This document shows positions 11,317-23,514 of a DNA stretch of 64,000 bases, piece after piece. Origin of the DNA: Diphasiastrum complanatum. Lineage: Eukaryota; Streptophyta; Lycopodiopsida; Lycopodiales; Lycopodiaceae. Numbering within the stretch: the stretch's first letter is position 1; each line of letters starts with the position of its first letter. Made by a program: the position numbers and the translations under genes. Where the stretch lies: the NCBI GenBank assembly GCA_029204225.1, contig CM055102.1:6276820-6340819 (forward strand), in the 5' to 3' direction. Under the pieces are notes generated by a model. That model saw nothing but the letters and a program-made list of their open reading frames with translations. It had not been told where the DNA came from and did not search any database.

Positions 11317-12476
11317 GATTCTAATGTTTCTTCAACTTTTAGGTTTTGTCCTAAAGCACTTAGCACTCACTTTTCTCTCAACAAATGATAGATAAAGAGA
11401 TCTATGAAGATTTAGGACCCTAAAACACTTCTATCTTGAACCTAGATGGTTTCCAAGCATAGAAAGGAAGATTGAAACACATGCAACACTTTGCACACAC
11501 TAAGAATGGATTACAAAATCAAACCAACCTGAACACACTCTTGCTTAAGCTCTCAAACTTTCCAGCAAGTGACCAAATCAAGTTATGGTGTGAAGAGTTA
11601 CTTGCATTCTTAGAAAATACCCAAAACTAGGATGCCAAGATTACCTAGTAATGAACAAACTTGATCAACATATGATCAACACACTAAGATATTGATTCAA
11701 CCTGTAAAACCACATGTAAACCACACTTCTAAAAGTTTATAAACTCCAGCAAGTGATAAATACAAGATTTAGAGGTGAATGAATGAGCACACTTAGTGAA
11801 TCACAAGACTAGCTTCACTATCTTGTCAAATCTTGGTGTTTAGATGTAGATCTAAGATCACTTCACATGAGAATGTTCCTCAACCTGTTAAGAACCTGAA
11901 AACACACTTGCATAATGGTTAACACCTTCCAGCAAATGCTCCAATCAAATTACATAAGGAGAGTTACTTACATGCTCAACAAAGTACACCAAAATTTATG
12001 CCAAAATTGATGACAATCTTTACAATATGCTCTTCACAATGGAGCTTACAATATGTTCACCCAAAAAAGGGGATCTTTCATCCAAATGGGAGCTTTGCTC
12101 AGCCTTTAGGAGAATTACAACTCACTCAAAAGAGCATTTGTCATCCACTTAAGGAGAAGTTTCATCCACTTAAGGAGAGTGTTCATCCAAGAATGGAGAT
12201 TGTCAACAATAGGATTGAAAAGAACATTGTTAGTATTGAATATGCACAAGCCTCACAATCACAAATGATTAGGTGTTATGATCTGATCCAAAATAGTTTC
12301 TTTTCAGCCTCTGATCTTCAATAGACCTGAAATATGCTTTTGATCCACAAGTTCAACTCACAAAACAAAGGTTAGTAAGATTTGATCAACAAAGCAATGC
12401 AAAATCATGCTAGAACTTGATCAAACATCCAAATATCACCAAAAATGGAATACTTACTGTAAATAGAAGCCAACCA
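11317..12476 (-). repeat. Long untranslated leader with degenerate tandem repeats
   Basis: The 1.16 kb between primer site and gag start has no convincing coding frame on the element strand. It contains three diverged copies of a unit of about 175-183 bp; on the + strand each begins near CAACCTG and includes TCCAGCAA followed by TG(A/C). The units begin at about 11524, 11698 and 11881. A second, shorter repeat, CATCCACTTAAGGAGA, occurs twice with a 21-base period at 12142 and 12163. A 108-codon + strand frame across the latter is probably accidental. Confidence 0.65.
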
Positions 12477-12488
12477 GCTCTGATACCA
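12477..12488 (-). other. Primer-binding site (initiator Met-tRNA)
   Basis: Read on the - strand this is TGGTATCAGAGC, the standard plant Copia primer site complementary to the 3' end of initiator Met-tRNA. It lies immediately internal to the 5' LTR with no spacer. Confidence 0.92.
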
Positions 12489-13143
12489 TGTGAAAAATAC
12501 AGATCCTAAGTGGATCTAAACTCCAAGATCATTGGCTTGAATGCTTGCACTCCAAACTACATAAGCTAGGAATTGGCAACACATTCTATGCTACATAGAA
12601 TGCAAAGAACTTGATCAAAAAGCATTTATCACAAATTAAAACTTCCATAAACATCAAGTGCGGCCCAAAATAGCATTATACAGTCCATAATACATCAGCC
12701 TACCACTTTTGAAAAGCACCTAAGATCATACACAATAGCTTGAAGACAATACACACAACAATGCTCTCAATGGAGGAAGAAACAATGACAATGATCTATT
12801 GATCTCAATGAAGCATACAAAAGGTTTCTCCAACCTGTTCTCCACGACTTCCCTACTATTTATGGATGAGGAAGATGACTCTCTCTCCTCTCTCTAGAAG
12901 GTACTTGACCCTAGATATTCCCTATATAGGAAAAATAGCTAAAAATGGCTTATATGACCAAAATACATCAAAATGGTCTCATTTTGAAGGGTATGAAGTT
13001 TGACACTTCATCATACTGAAAAAATACAGTAAATAAAAACATTGTGGCCTGGTTCACACGTGTGAAACTCCAGAACCAAAACTATTTACAATTTTAGCCA
13101 ATTTAGGCCTCAAACTAGCTAGGAAATGTTGACAATTTTCACA
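12489..13143 (-). repeat. 5' LTR of the complete Copia element
   Basis: 655 bases, the promoter-bearing copy for this - strand element. Its inner edge is fixed by the primer-binding site at 12477-12488 and its outer edge by the AAAAC duplication at 13144-13148. It is near-identical to 6713-7367, with four differences. Confidence 0.95.
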
Positions 13144-13457
13144 AAAACCAGTAGTGGAACAAAAATACACTCTGATAATAATAAAAAATGAGTACAATGT
13201 GCTTGAAGTTGGGTGCAAAACTGTAGGCACAAAACTACTTCAGTTGAGTTCATTGATGAATTACTAATCTCCCTAACTGAAAACTAAACTTAACTATTTA
13301 CAACAAATGCATGTAGGATGACAGCCTGATCAGTGCGCTGACTCCAATGCAGATCTTCCTTGATGATTGGAAGTCAAATGATCAGTATATTGAAAGCTGA
13401 CATTAATCTACTTGATTAACGACACTTGTCCTGCAGTAGGTAGTCGTCGTTTTGTCA

Positions 13458-16096
13458 GTGAGTTATGTAAAGAAGTAGGCGGCCAATCAACATCATGATG
13501 TGGGTCAGATTTCCGAGTTGACAGTACAAAGAGTCAAAACTTTGCAAAGGGTCAAATTTATACAAAGGGTCAGATTTTATACAAGGGTTAGATTTATTGC
13601 AGATTGGGCAGGTGATATAGACATAAGAAAATCGACCTCTAGATTTGTTTTCCTGCTCAATCAAGGCCCAATTTTATAGAACAACCAAAAACAGACCTCA
13701 GTAGTATTATCCTCCATACAATTGGAATAGATAGCTACCACAAATGCTACCAAGGAGACAATCTGGCTGAAGAACCTGCTTGCAGATATCAAACTTATTT
13801 AGTCACATCCAATGACCCTCTAGTGTGACAATCAAAGTACCATTGCACTCTCTTTGAATCTAAGATTTTACTCTCGAAGTAAGCATATTGAAATAAGGTA
13901 TCACTATCTTAGAGAAAAAGTGCAAAGCAAGGAAATTTGTAGGTTCTCTAGAATGTTGGCAAATTAGCTACCTTCATAGCAAATGTTGAGGTGCTTTGTA
14001 GCTTGGACATACTTCATAACTTTCATGAGAGCCTTCCAATGGAATGGACCTGAATTTGATAGAAATTGGTTGAGAGAGCTGATTGAGTAAGTAAGGTTGG
14101 GTCGAGGATAGAGCATAGCATATATCAATGAACCGATTATGGAGTGAAATGGTTACTACTTCATTTCCTCCTTCTCTGACTCAGATTTTGGACATTGCTC
14201 CTTTGATAGCTTTAAACCAGGGTCGAGTGGGAAGTGGCTCGGTTTGCACTCGACCATTCCATATTTCTTCAGCACATTGGTGAGGTATCTTTGCTGGCTG
14301 ATGAAAATCTACCTATGAGTCGAATTCGAAAATTCTGAATTCCGAGACAGTAGTGAGCAGGACCCATATCTATCAGCTTGAATTTATGTGCTAACAAGCA
14401 TTTGGTATCCTTCAACAAATTTAAACTGTTACTAAACAGTAATGTGTCATCAACATAAAGAGTGATGATTATGAAGGAATCAGATATAGAGGGAATCTGA
14501 TTTGTTCATAAAAGAAAGATCTTGCACTAAGTTCTAATTTGACATTTTCTGAATACTCTTGAAATTTAAATGGCCTAGTCTGAAATGCCACAACTAATTA
14601 ATGGATTCAGAAGTAGAAATAAGAGCTTGACTTTTAGTCAATAACATTGACTTAATTTGTAAAGGTAGCCACATCTTCTACCATAAGCTAGGACTTTCCT
14701 AGACTTGTCAAGAATAGTGCAGCCTTCTATATCAAATTTGACTGTACGACCAGAATCGGTGATTCTGCTTATAGAAAGCATATTTTTGTTAAGGTTTGGA
14801 ATGTATAAAACATTGGACGTCAACTTAACAACAACTCTTTGAAATTTGATCCTGATTGTTCCTTCACTTTTAATGGAGTGAGACAAGCTGTCTCCAAATT
14901 GGACAACTTTAGAATGGGTGAAAGGCTTGTAGTCTTGGAATCAGTCCTGATGATGGGTCATGTGTTGAGTTTCTCCAGAATCCAAGTACCAAGAATCGAT
15001 ATCCTGAAGATTTTCGATCGTGGTCATAAGGCAACTTCATCCTCCTCTTCATCCTGGATCGAGTGACTGGTTGAGGCAGTATTTGCTTGTTGTTGGAACC
15101 GCTTCTTCTTTTCATTATTGTACTTGAGTGTTTTGTAGTCCTTGATGAGATGACCAATCCTCTTACAGTATTTGTAGAAGAGTTTTTGCATAGGTTGGGA
15201 TAATGAAGAATTCGACTCTAGGCCAAAATTTGACTTTGAGCCAAAATTTGTGACCCTGAGCCAAAATTCGATCATGATTGCATGTTGCTCTTTTCCCTGA
15301 ATAATCGATTTTTGTGGATTTCTTTGACTTGAACTTCTGATTTCTCTTTGTGTAAAGAGCCTGAGGATCAGATCCTGAGCCTAAGGAGATAGTATTTCTT
15401 CTGATCTCCTCTTGTAACAACATTGAGATGACTTTGGACAAAGTTAGTTGTTGTGGGTCGAAATAGCCATGACCCATGTTTCATAGGCATCAGAGAGACT
15501 TGCTAAGAGAGTCATCACTGCATCTGAATCTTCAATGTTCGATCATGTTGCATCACCTGGTCCACAAGATTTTTGAAGGTATCAAGATGGCTGGAAATGG
15601 TGTTTGCATCAAACATCCTCAATGTGAAGAACTTCTTCCTTAGACGGAGTTTAAAAGTGACATCTTTGATGTCATAAAGAGTTGCTAGGATGTCATCCTT
15701 AGTAGTCTGTGCAGATCGGATATGACTGATTTGGGAGTCATTGATATTCAATGTGATTAAGGCAAATGCCTTGCCATCTCATTTTTTCCATTTGGTGATG
15801 CTAGCTACATCAGCCTCTGGTTTGATTTCAATACCATCAACAATGTCCCACAATTCCTTGGCTAAAAGAACAACTCTCATCTTGAACTTCCTGAGATGGT
15901 AGTTCTCTCCATTGAGCTTGTTAATCAGAGAAGATCTAGAAGTAGAGTCCATTCTGGTATCGTATCAATATTGTTGGTAGAAACAACAATAGCGAATTAT
16001 TGTTGGCTGTGCACTTGCTGATGTGAGGTCTCGGTAGAAACAAGATTGAATCCGCAATGAAGATTGCAGATTATTGAGCCACCCACTCTGATACCA
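13458..16096 (-). pseudogene. Defective Copia gag-pol remnant of the outer element
   Basis: The gag start is visible at 15952 (MDSTSRSSLINKLNGENYHL), followed by KWKK and then a stop. More gag follows at 15515-15751 (VTFKLRLRKKFFTLRMFD). A degraded zinc knuckle is at about 15135-15185 (YKYCKRIGHLIKDYK). Protease to GAG_pre-integrase homology lies at 14640-15050 (VLYIPNLNKNMLSISRI). RT/RNase H scraps lie at about 13990-14480, including sequence matching the SLIYA and HWKAL blocks. Integrase and the N-terminal RT are missing, so an internal deletion joined GAG_pre-integrase to the distal RT near 14500-14640. The gag resembles that of the + strand element at 20690, suggesting the same family. 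Several stops and frameshifts are present. Confidence 0.75.
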
Positions 16097-16521
16097 TGTA
16101 GGAAATCAGATAAAATCGATACTTACAACGGAAGTGGTGAGCAGGACTGGATCAGATATGTGGTAGTTACCAGTAAAGATCGAGTTCAAGATTAATCAGA
16201 GATTACAATGCGCAATAGAAACCGGTAGTGGACTAAAAATGCACTCTGATAATAATCAAAACTGAGTACAACGTGTTTGAAGTTGGGTGCAAAACTATAG
16301 TTCAAATGAGTTCGTTGATGGATTACTAATACCCCTAACTGAAAACTAAACTTAACTATTTACAACAAAATGCCTATAAGATGACAGCCTAATTAGTGCA
16401 TTGACTCCAATGTAGATCTTCCTTGATGATTGGAAGTCAAATGATCGGTACATTCAAAGTTGACATTAATCTACTTGATTAACTACACTTATCCTATAGT
16501 AGGTAGTCATCATTTTTGTCA
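16097..16521 (-). repeat. 5' LTR of the outer Copia element
   Basis: About 425 bases. It aligns with the split left copy (128 + 309 bases), with many scattered substitutions. Examples of shared stretches are GAAGTGG followed by GAGCAGGA, GATCGAG, ATTAATCAGA and TTGATGATTGGAAGTCAAATGATC. The number of differences is much higher than between the LTRs of the inner element, which fits the nesting order. The boundary at 16097 is fixed by the adjoining primer-binding site; the other edge is the last shared CA. Confidence 0.7.
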
Positions 16522-16639
16522 GTGAGTTTTGCTCTTTACGTGCAAGCATTAGAGGAGTTTTGATTTCCAAAAAGACCCTTTAAGAATTCATGCAAGATGT
16601 CTTTTTTATTATTAAAATATTATAACACTAATACTTTTG

Positions 16640-16810
16640 ACTTGCCATAACTTTTTAATTGTAGCTCAGAAGTATTGTCATGTAACAAATCATTGGAAAG
16701 CCCTTGTCAAGCGCTTTCCAATGCACCAAACTCTGATAAAATTCGGACTTAACACTAAGAAGTTATGCCATTTTTAGTATGGAATCAAAATGTGGACTCA
16801 AAAAGGTACG
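16640..16810 (-). repeat. Dispersed repeat unit, relative of the 45.6-46.0 kb tandem repeats
   Basis: On the + strand this runs from CTTGCCATAACTTTTTAA through CATTGGAAAG and GCTTTCCAATG to AGTTATGCCATTTTTAG and TGTGGACTC. It is the reverse complement of the unit that occurs twice at 45651-45970 inside an LTR. It may be a leftover of an LTR of that family. Confidence 0.6.
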
Positions 16811-16919
16811 TTACGTAGATTTCAAAATTTGGGTGTTTTGATTGGTCCATGTGTAAGAAACATTTGAGAAAATATATAAAAAGAATCTTTACAAAGGGTC
16901 TTTTTTGGATTTAGAACTC

Positions 16920-17144
16920 CTCTAATGCAGTTCGGATTTGAGGCAAGCTATCGTTCTTCGCACGATGGATGTTGTACCAGTTGGTCATACTCTGGGAACA
17001 CTCTTCCAATGTTTTAAAGGGAAGAAGCATGATGATCCTGACATGCAAATTCATCAATTCTTGGCAGTCTGTATCCGAAAGTTGGAAATGTTTCCAACAA
17101 GGTTGAAGGGGAATGTGTTGTGGGTATTTCCTGCACAATAATAA

Positions 17145-17145
<1 letters not shown>
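16920..17145 (+). pseudogene. Gag remnant, probably Ty3/gypsy, N-terminal part
   Basis: A short + strand frame contains TLFQCFKGKKHDDPDMQIHQ and then MFPTRLKGNVLWVFPAQ. These resemble the retrotransposon gag pattern in which an FPxxLKGxAxxW motif follows a conserved helical region. It ends at a stop near 17141. A second gag-like block in the same orientation starts at 18761, after an LTR-like insertion. Assignment to Ty3/gypsy rests on motif resemblance only. Confidence 0.45.
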
Positions 17146-17940
<795 letters not shown>

Positions 17941-18760
17941 TGTTAAATTTCACACGTGTGGATTGTCCACTACATGTACTTGTGATCTCCTAAGGTGTGT
18001 AGATGCACCAAGATCAAGACTAGATTGAGATTCAAGATCAATCTTAGATCCTATGGCAAAAACACACTACTACATGCATTCAATCACTTCCAACTCTCAC
18101 TCACACATGTGGGAAGTGTTCCAAAAGTATTCTAAGTAAAAACAAGCTGCTCTCCTCGGATAGAGAGAGAAAAACCATCATGAGCTCTCGGGTAGAGAGA
18201 GAAAGCTAGAAATTCAATGACACTCAAAATCCACTCAATCTCAAAATCAATTAGATCCAAAAGGAGGAGTACAATGATACTAATAGATTCATGAGCTACC
18301 ACTATGCTTAACTATGATTGGATCACACTTTGCCACCTCTTAATCCTATTGGACCATTGATCCATGCACCTCTAAATTCTATTGGACTATATTCAAGCAC
18401 ACCTCAATTTTCTATTGGACCTCACAAGGTTCCACCTCTAAATCCTATTGGACCTCTTAAGCTTCATCAAACAAAAGCATGACACTTGTCTACACTCTAA
18501 TTGGCACAAGTTTGGCTGTATTTTGGCTCAATATTGGCATTACAAGTGGAAATGGATAATTTGCCATCTATGCCAAATTTGACCCTATCAACATCCTACA
18601 CCTAAATGCTTGACTATGAAATTCTATGAGACCTCTATATCAAACATTTTGATTTACTTTACAATTCTCCACACGTGGGAACATCCTCCACACATGTGAG
18701 ATTCACTTACAAACTTCTATCATAAAAAATACCAAGCTAGATTTTTGCCAATTTCTCACA
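17941..18760 (-). repeat. LTR-like segment (possible solo LTR)
   Basis: The segment begins TGTTAAATTTCACACGTG and ends AAGCTAGATTTTTGCCAATTTCTCACA. That end closely resembles the LTR edge at 51206 (AAGCTAGATTTGCC...TTCTTCACA). Inside are several copies of a short phrase, CCTCTAAATCCTATTGGACC and variants, between about 18330 and 18450. It separates two gag-like blocks that share orientation, as expected for an insertion. No matching target duplication was found, so the left edge is uncertain. Confidence 0.5.
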
Positions 18761-19690
18761 GAAGACTTGCGACAAGCTGAAGATGAGGAGATTTTGGATA
18801 AACTACAAGCAATAAAGCAAAAAAAGAAAGAATATGTCTTATCTTATGTTCAAAAATTCTAGGTTCTAGAAAAGCGACTTCAGGATCCACACTGACAGAC
18901 GCAAAACACGTCAAGTATTTCCGACACGGACTCCATAAGGTGCTTAGGTGAGGCACTGTGTCCTTGCAGGGTCAACTATTGGAACATATTGTGGAAATTC
19001 CTCGGCAGTTAGAGGAAGAAACAAGGAAGAACTATCGCTGGCGTCAACAACACCACAGGAGAAGCAGTTCATCGAGGTCTAACTCGAACACTGATTTAGA
19101 GACTAAGAGTTCCACCGAATTACATGCGGACTCCTCTTCGAACGATGGAAAGAGGTCAGAAAATCATAAGAATTAGGTCAAGAACAAGGATCAAGAACCT
19201 ATTTGAAATAATGATGTAATCACTACCGAATTTAGACAAGGAAATGTACGATTTTGTCGAAACTGTAACCAAGAGGGCCATTACATCAATGATAGTTCGA
19301 ATGGCTCACGTTACTATGTGATCTATAATATGTACAATCATTGGACTAATGATTGTAGAAGATTGCAGGCCGTAAGAACTACGAGTGCATTTGCAGTACA
19401 GCAACCACCACAGTCGCAGATGCAACAACAACCAGTCCTTTACCAGCAAGGACCGCCAATGATGCATGACTAGATGCAGCCACGACCGTTCCAATGACAA
19501 CTAAGTTATTGACAAGATCAGCTAGAAGATGTATGTCATTGTTGTAGTCAAATGGGACGTCGATCTTTCAATTCCATGATGTACCATCGTCAGTGCATTG
19601 GGAATTTGTAATGTGGTTTACCTACCCTCTCAGATCAATAATCACTTTAATGATCAAAATCCTATGCCAACCCAATAGCCGAATCAAGGA
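18761..19690 (+). pseudogene. Gag remnant with zinc-knuckle-like motifs, probably Ty3/gypsy
   Basis: The frame begins EDLRQAEDEEILDKLQ, continues through QKKKEYVLSYVQKF and a stop, and after frameshifts gives QLEEETRKNYRWRQQHH at about 18990-19060. At about 19240-19350 it has FCRNCNQEGHYINDS and YNMYNHWTNDCRR, two CCHC knuckles that have each lost cysteines. A Gln-rich stretch follows. No protease, RT or integrase follows; a likely LTR starts at 19697 directly after a purine run. The order gag, then LTR implies a large internal deletion. Family assignment is tentative. Confidence 0.5.
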
Positions 19691-19696
19691 GGGGTG

Positions 19697-20422
19697 TAGG
19701 GTCCAAAACAACATATTGGATTTATCTCCTCTACTATCCTAAATTCCATGTTAATCTAGTTCCATTCATTGTTGTATATTTACTTGCATCGTCATGCAGC
19801 TCAACTACTGAAGACGAGCAAGTGAAGATGGTCGACATGGACGACTTATCAGGTAGACCCAACTTGGACGACATATCGGGGAAGCTCGACTTATCGGGGA
19901 AGCCCGACTTATCGGGGAAGCCCGACTTATCGGCCTCCTCAAGATCATCCTCTATACTATGCAACCAACTTGACAATGACAGCAGCCACGATCTCCTACC
20001 AGACGACACAACGGTTCCATGGCATCTTTTGTACACTTATCTGCATAAATGTAAATAACATGTAGATCATTAAGAGATAGAGCCTAGAGATCAATAATCA
20101 AGAACACGGATTATTGAATCCATATAGACAGACATTGTAGATGCTTTCGTGCATTGATTCTTTCTTTTAGACGGATTGTTAGTACGAGTTCATAGCTTTT
20201 ACAACTGTAGTTAGCTTTGTGAGCACACGATTTCGTCCGCTATTGTCTTGTGCTCACTTGCTTCACTGACTTGTATTTCATTGCAATTGACATGAATAAA
20301 GTGTTGTCTAGTTTTGTGTTCAAGTCCTGTCAATATTTGCAATGCTTTCTGCTCTCTGTCTGACTTTCTGATTGATTTGTCTGATTGTCTGCTCTTGCTA
20401 TTCTTTGATTATTTTAGAGCTT
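19697..20422 (+). repeat. Candidate LTR with 18-bp tandem repeats
   Basis: A purine run AAGGAGGGG precedes TGTAGGGTCC at 19697, as a polypurine tract precedes an LTR. An AATAAAG signal lies near 20293, consistent with an R region. At 20423 the sequence TAATATCAAAA matches the Met-tRNA primer site TGGTATCAGAG with G-to-A changes only. Within it, 19884-19932 holds an 18-bp unit (CCCGACTTATCGGGGAAG) repeated about 2.7 times, which could be U3 enhancer repeats. It may be the 3' LTR of the gypsy-like remnant to its left or the 5' LTR of the Copia body to its right. The end lacks a canonical CA. Confidence 0.4.
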
Positions 20423-20485
20423 TAATATCAAAATCCATCTGATTTCTCAAGCGGTTTTACATCAAAGCTATTTCTATAGCCTAAT

Positions 20486-20602
20486 AAGCTTCCCACAGAA
20501 CCAGATCTTACTAGCCGATAGGATAAGCTTTCCACAGAACCAGATCTTACTAGCCGATAGGATAAGCTTCCCACAGATACAGATCTTACTAGCCGATAGG
20601 AT
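20486..20602 (+). repeat. 39-bp tandem repeat, three units
   Basis: Three head-to-tail copies of a 39-base unit beginning AAGCTT and ending CCGATAGGAT start at 20486, 20525 and 20564. They differ at only a few positions. They lie between the degraded primer site and the gag start at 20690, i.e. in what would be the leader of the Copia body downstream. Confidence 0.92.
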
Positions 20603-20689
20603 ACTTGTTTTCTTGTTCTGTAAATTCGCACTAGATTTTCATACTTAAGTCACTGATAACTATTACTATCATCTAGACTAATCTTCCAC

Positions 20690-23500
20690 ATGAAATCCAG
20701 TTTTATTAGGGAAAAGCTTGATGGAGCCAATTACCATTTGTGGAAATTTAAGATAAAAACTATGCTAATAGCTAAGGAGTTGTATGACATTGTTAAAGGT
20801 ACAAAGGCAAGACTTGAGGCCAATAATGCTGCAATCTCCCGATGGAAGCTGAAGGATGGAAAAGCTTTTGCATTGGTCATCCTCAACATAGCAGACATAC
20901 AAATTGGCCATGTGTTTGAACCTCATACATCCATGAAAATTTTGGACATCTTGAGCACATTGTACAATGTGCGGGATATAGCTTCCAAGCTACATCTTAG
21001 GAAATAATTTTACTCTCCCAAGATGACAAATGGTGATTCCCTGTAGAATCACATCAACCGGTTCAAGAACCTACTAAAGCAAATGGCCATTGTCGGATCT
21101 GTCATCGATGAACAAGATGCAGTAATAACACTGCTATCAAGCTTGCCATACTCATATGACAATTGGGTGATGATCATCATGACACACCCCGAACTGACTC
21201 TTTCAAGAGTCATCACAATGTTGTTGCAGGAAGACACCCCAAGGAATGAAGTCTCCAGTTCCTTGACTATCGACTCTCACGTCTTATACACCAACAAAGG
21301 CTCAACTAAGCAAAAGAAGAAAGACTTGAAGTCATCAAAGCAAGATCAAAAATTGACACATCGTCAAGAACAATCGAATCAGCTGACAAAGAGGAAGTTG
21401 TTCTACAGATACTGCAAGCATTCCAACCATGAGATCCAAGACAGTTGGATACTATAAGACAAGAACAACAGCAAGGGATAGTTGAATCAAGTGGCAAATG
21501 CAGTTGCACAAGCCCCACAGCCTACTCAAAAATAGGATCATAATGCCTTTATGAAAAACCATCAAGAAGCATCCAACGACAAGAGTTTCTGGATTTCGGA
21601 GCCACACAACATATGACTTGCCATATCAGCTGCTTTGAGTCATACACACATTACGATACCAAGCAATATGTTCACCTTGGCGACAGTAGCACTCAAGCTA
21701 TCAAAGGTGAAGGTAAAGTAAGATTAAGCTTTGCCAATGATCAATGTAAGCTAATTTCAAACGTCCTTCATGTACCACATCTATCACCAAACCTACTCTC
21801 TGTTAGCAGGATTATAGACCTAGGACATAAAGTAGAATTCGAATCTGATCAATGTAAAGTAGTCGATAGGACAGGCAAGATCGTAGCACTCGGAAAGAGA
21901 CATGAATACTTGTACAAATTAAGTCATTGTTTTTCTGTCTCTAGTCAAGCACTTTTAGTACTTCTATTCAGATAATTAAAATTTTACTTTGGCATTATAG
22001 ACTTGGTCATTTGAATCATGCATCTATACAACAAATGTCTAAGCACTCCATTGTTCTTGATCTCGACTATCCTGATAAGAAAGTCGAATTACCTATCTGT
22101 CAAGACTGTCTAGTTGATAAACAAACCAGATAACCATTTAGATCAAGCCATCAACGTACTACTAGAGGGTTACTAGACGTTGTACATACAGATGTTTGTG
22201 GCCCAATGAAAAATCCTTCACTGAAGGATGCAGAGTATTTTATAACTTTTATTGATGAATTTTCCAAAAGAACTATGGTGTATTTTATTAAGAAGAAATC
22301 GGAAGCTTTCAATTGCTTCAAAATTTTCAAGGAGCATGCAAAGAAAGAGACTGGTAAGATAATCAAAGCCCTAAGTTTTGATAATGGTGGAGAGTACATC
22401 TCTATCGAATTCAAGGAGTATTATCAGAGCCAAGGCATTGAACAACAGTTTCTCACTCCTTATTCGCCTCAGTATAATGGCTTAGCCAAGAGAAAGAATC
22501 ATACACTGGTCGCGAATCAGCCAAAGTATGTTGGCACACTCATCTCTGCCAAAGAATTTCTAGGCTGAAGTTGTCTCCACTGCAGCCTACATCCAGAACA
22601 GATGTTCGACCAAGGCCCTCTCAAGCAGAACACCCCATGAGGTGTGGACAGGCTCAAAGCTTGAACCTACGAGTATTCGGATGCATCACCTATGCGCAAA
22701 TCTCGAAAGAGACAAGGAAGAAATTCGACTTCCAAGATCTCAAGACAATCTTCATTGGATACACTTCATCTAACAACACCTACAAGTTGTACGACCCCAA
22801 TACCCAACAGATTTTATTCAGCCGCAGGATATAGTCTTTATCGAGGATCAGTTCATCAACCTCAAAGGCAAAGGCATTGTTCCAGATGAACCAACAACGC
22901 CTCCCATTGAAACGACTATTTGAGCCACTAGCTCAAGCGTGCCAATAATTAATCCACTACACGACAGTGAGTCAGACGAAGATATTACTATCACTCAAGA
23001 ACTACAAATCCAAGGACTAAATCATCAACCAACACTTCCTCCAAGAAGATCAAGCCGAGTGCGCACACAACCCACAAGGTATATTCTTGAGTCTACCTGT
23101 TTTTAAATGCAAGAACCAACATCAGTCGATGACTCTGATCTCTAGAGAGAAACAATGAATAGAGAGTATTCCTCTCTGATCAAGAACCATAGATGGTCAG
23201 TAGTCGAAGCTCCTTCTGGCTGCAATCTTATTAATTGCAAGTGGGTCTTCAAGATCAAATACAATGCCAATGGAGTGATTGATCGAACGAAGGCAAGACG
23301 AGTACCACGAGGATTTGTTCAGATCTCCAACATTGACTACAACGAAACTTTCAACCCAATAGTCAAGCATTCATCGATCCGAGCCCTCCTATCGTATGCT
23401 GCAGCAGCCGACTTGGAAATATACATCAACTCAATGTACATATAGCTTATTTGAATGGAGTCATTGAAGAAGACATCTACATGCTACAACTTGAAGTCAA
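20690..23500 (+). pseudogene. Copia remnant A: gag to N-terminal RT
   Basis: The gag begins at 20690 (REKLDGANYHLWKFKIK). It is interrupted by stops near 21005 and 21042 and resumes to a damaged zinc knuckle (YRYCKHSNHEIQDS) near 21410. Protease lies at about 21590 (FGATQHMT, preceding Ser lost). GAG_pre-integrase spans 21660-22130. Integrase core is at 22190-22510, with DNGGEY and the E position changed (NGLAKRKNHT). The C-terminal integrase block is at 22670-22830 (LRVFGCITYA). RT starts at about 23150 with CKWVFKIKYNANG and KARRVPRGFVQ, and stops near 23443 after IYINSMY. The YVDD box and RNase H are absent because the sequence switches at about 23510 to a zinc knuckle of another Copia copy. 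Confidence 0.85.
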
Positions 23501-23514
23501 TTCGTGTTGACTCA

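Larger units (their letters stand above)
6708..13148 (-). mobile_element. Young, structurally complete Copia retrotransposon with target duplication
   Basis: Everything needed for an autonomous Copia element is visible: two 655-bp LTRs (6713-7367 and 12489-13143), a 12-base primer site complementary to initiator Met-tRNA, a polypurine tract, and an unbroken gag-pol frame. The flanks carry an identical 5-bp duplication AAAAC at 6708-6712 and 13144-13148. LTR ends are TGTGAAAA and TTTTCACA, forming short inverted repeats. By direct comparison the LTRs differ at four positions out of 655 (0.6%), implying recent insertion. It sits inside the left LTR of the older element spanning 6585-16521. Whether it is transcribed cannot be told from sequence. 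Confidence 0.95.
6585..16521 (-). mobile_element. Internally deleted Copia element, interrupted by a younger one
   Basis: Two related LTRs frame this element. The left one is in two parts, 6585-6712 and 13149-13457, because the young element inserted into it; the right one is 16097-16521. Both start TGTAG and share the run from AAATCAGA to TTTGTCA. A primer-binding site is next to the right LTR: 16096-16085 on the - strand reads TGGTATCAGAGT. The residual interior, 13458-16096, is only about 2.6 kb and lacks integrase and most of the RT. The left-hand LTR edge and PPT are not sharply defined, and no convincing target duplication was found. Confidence 0.7.
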
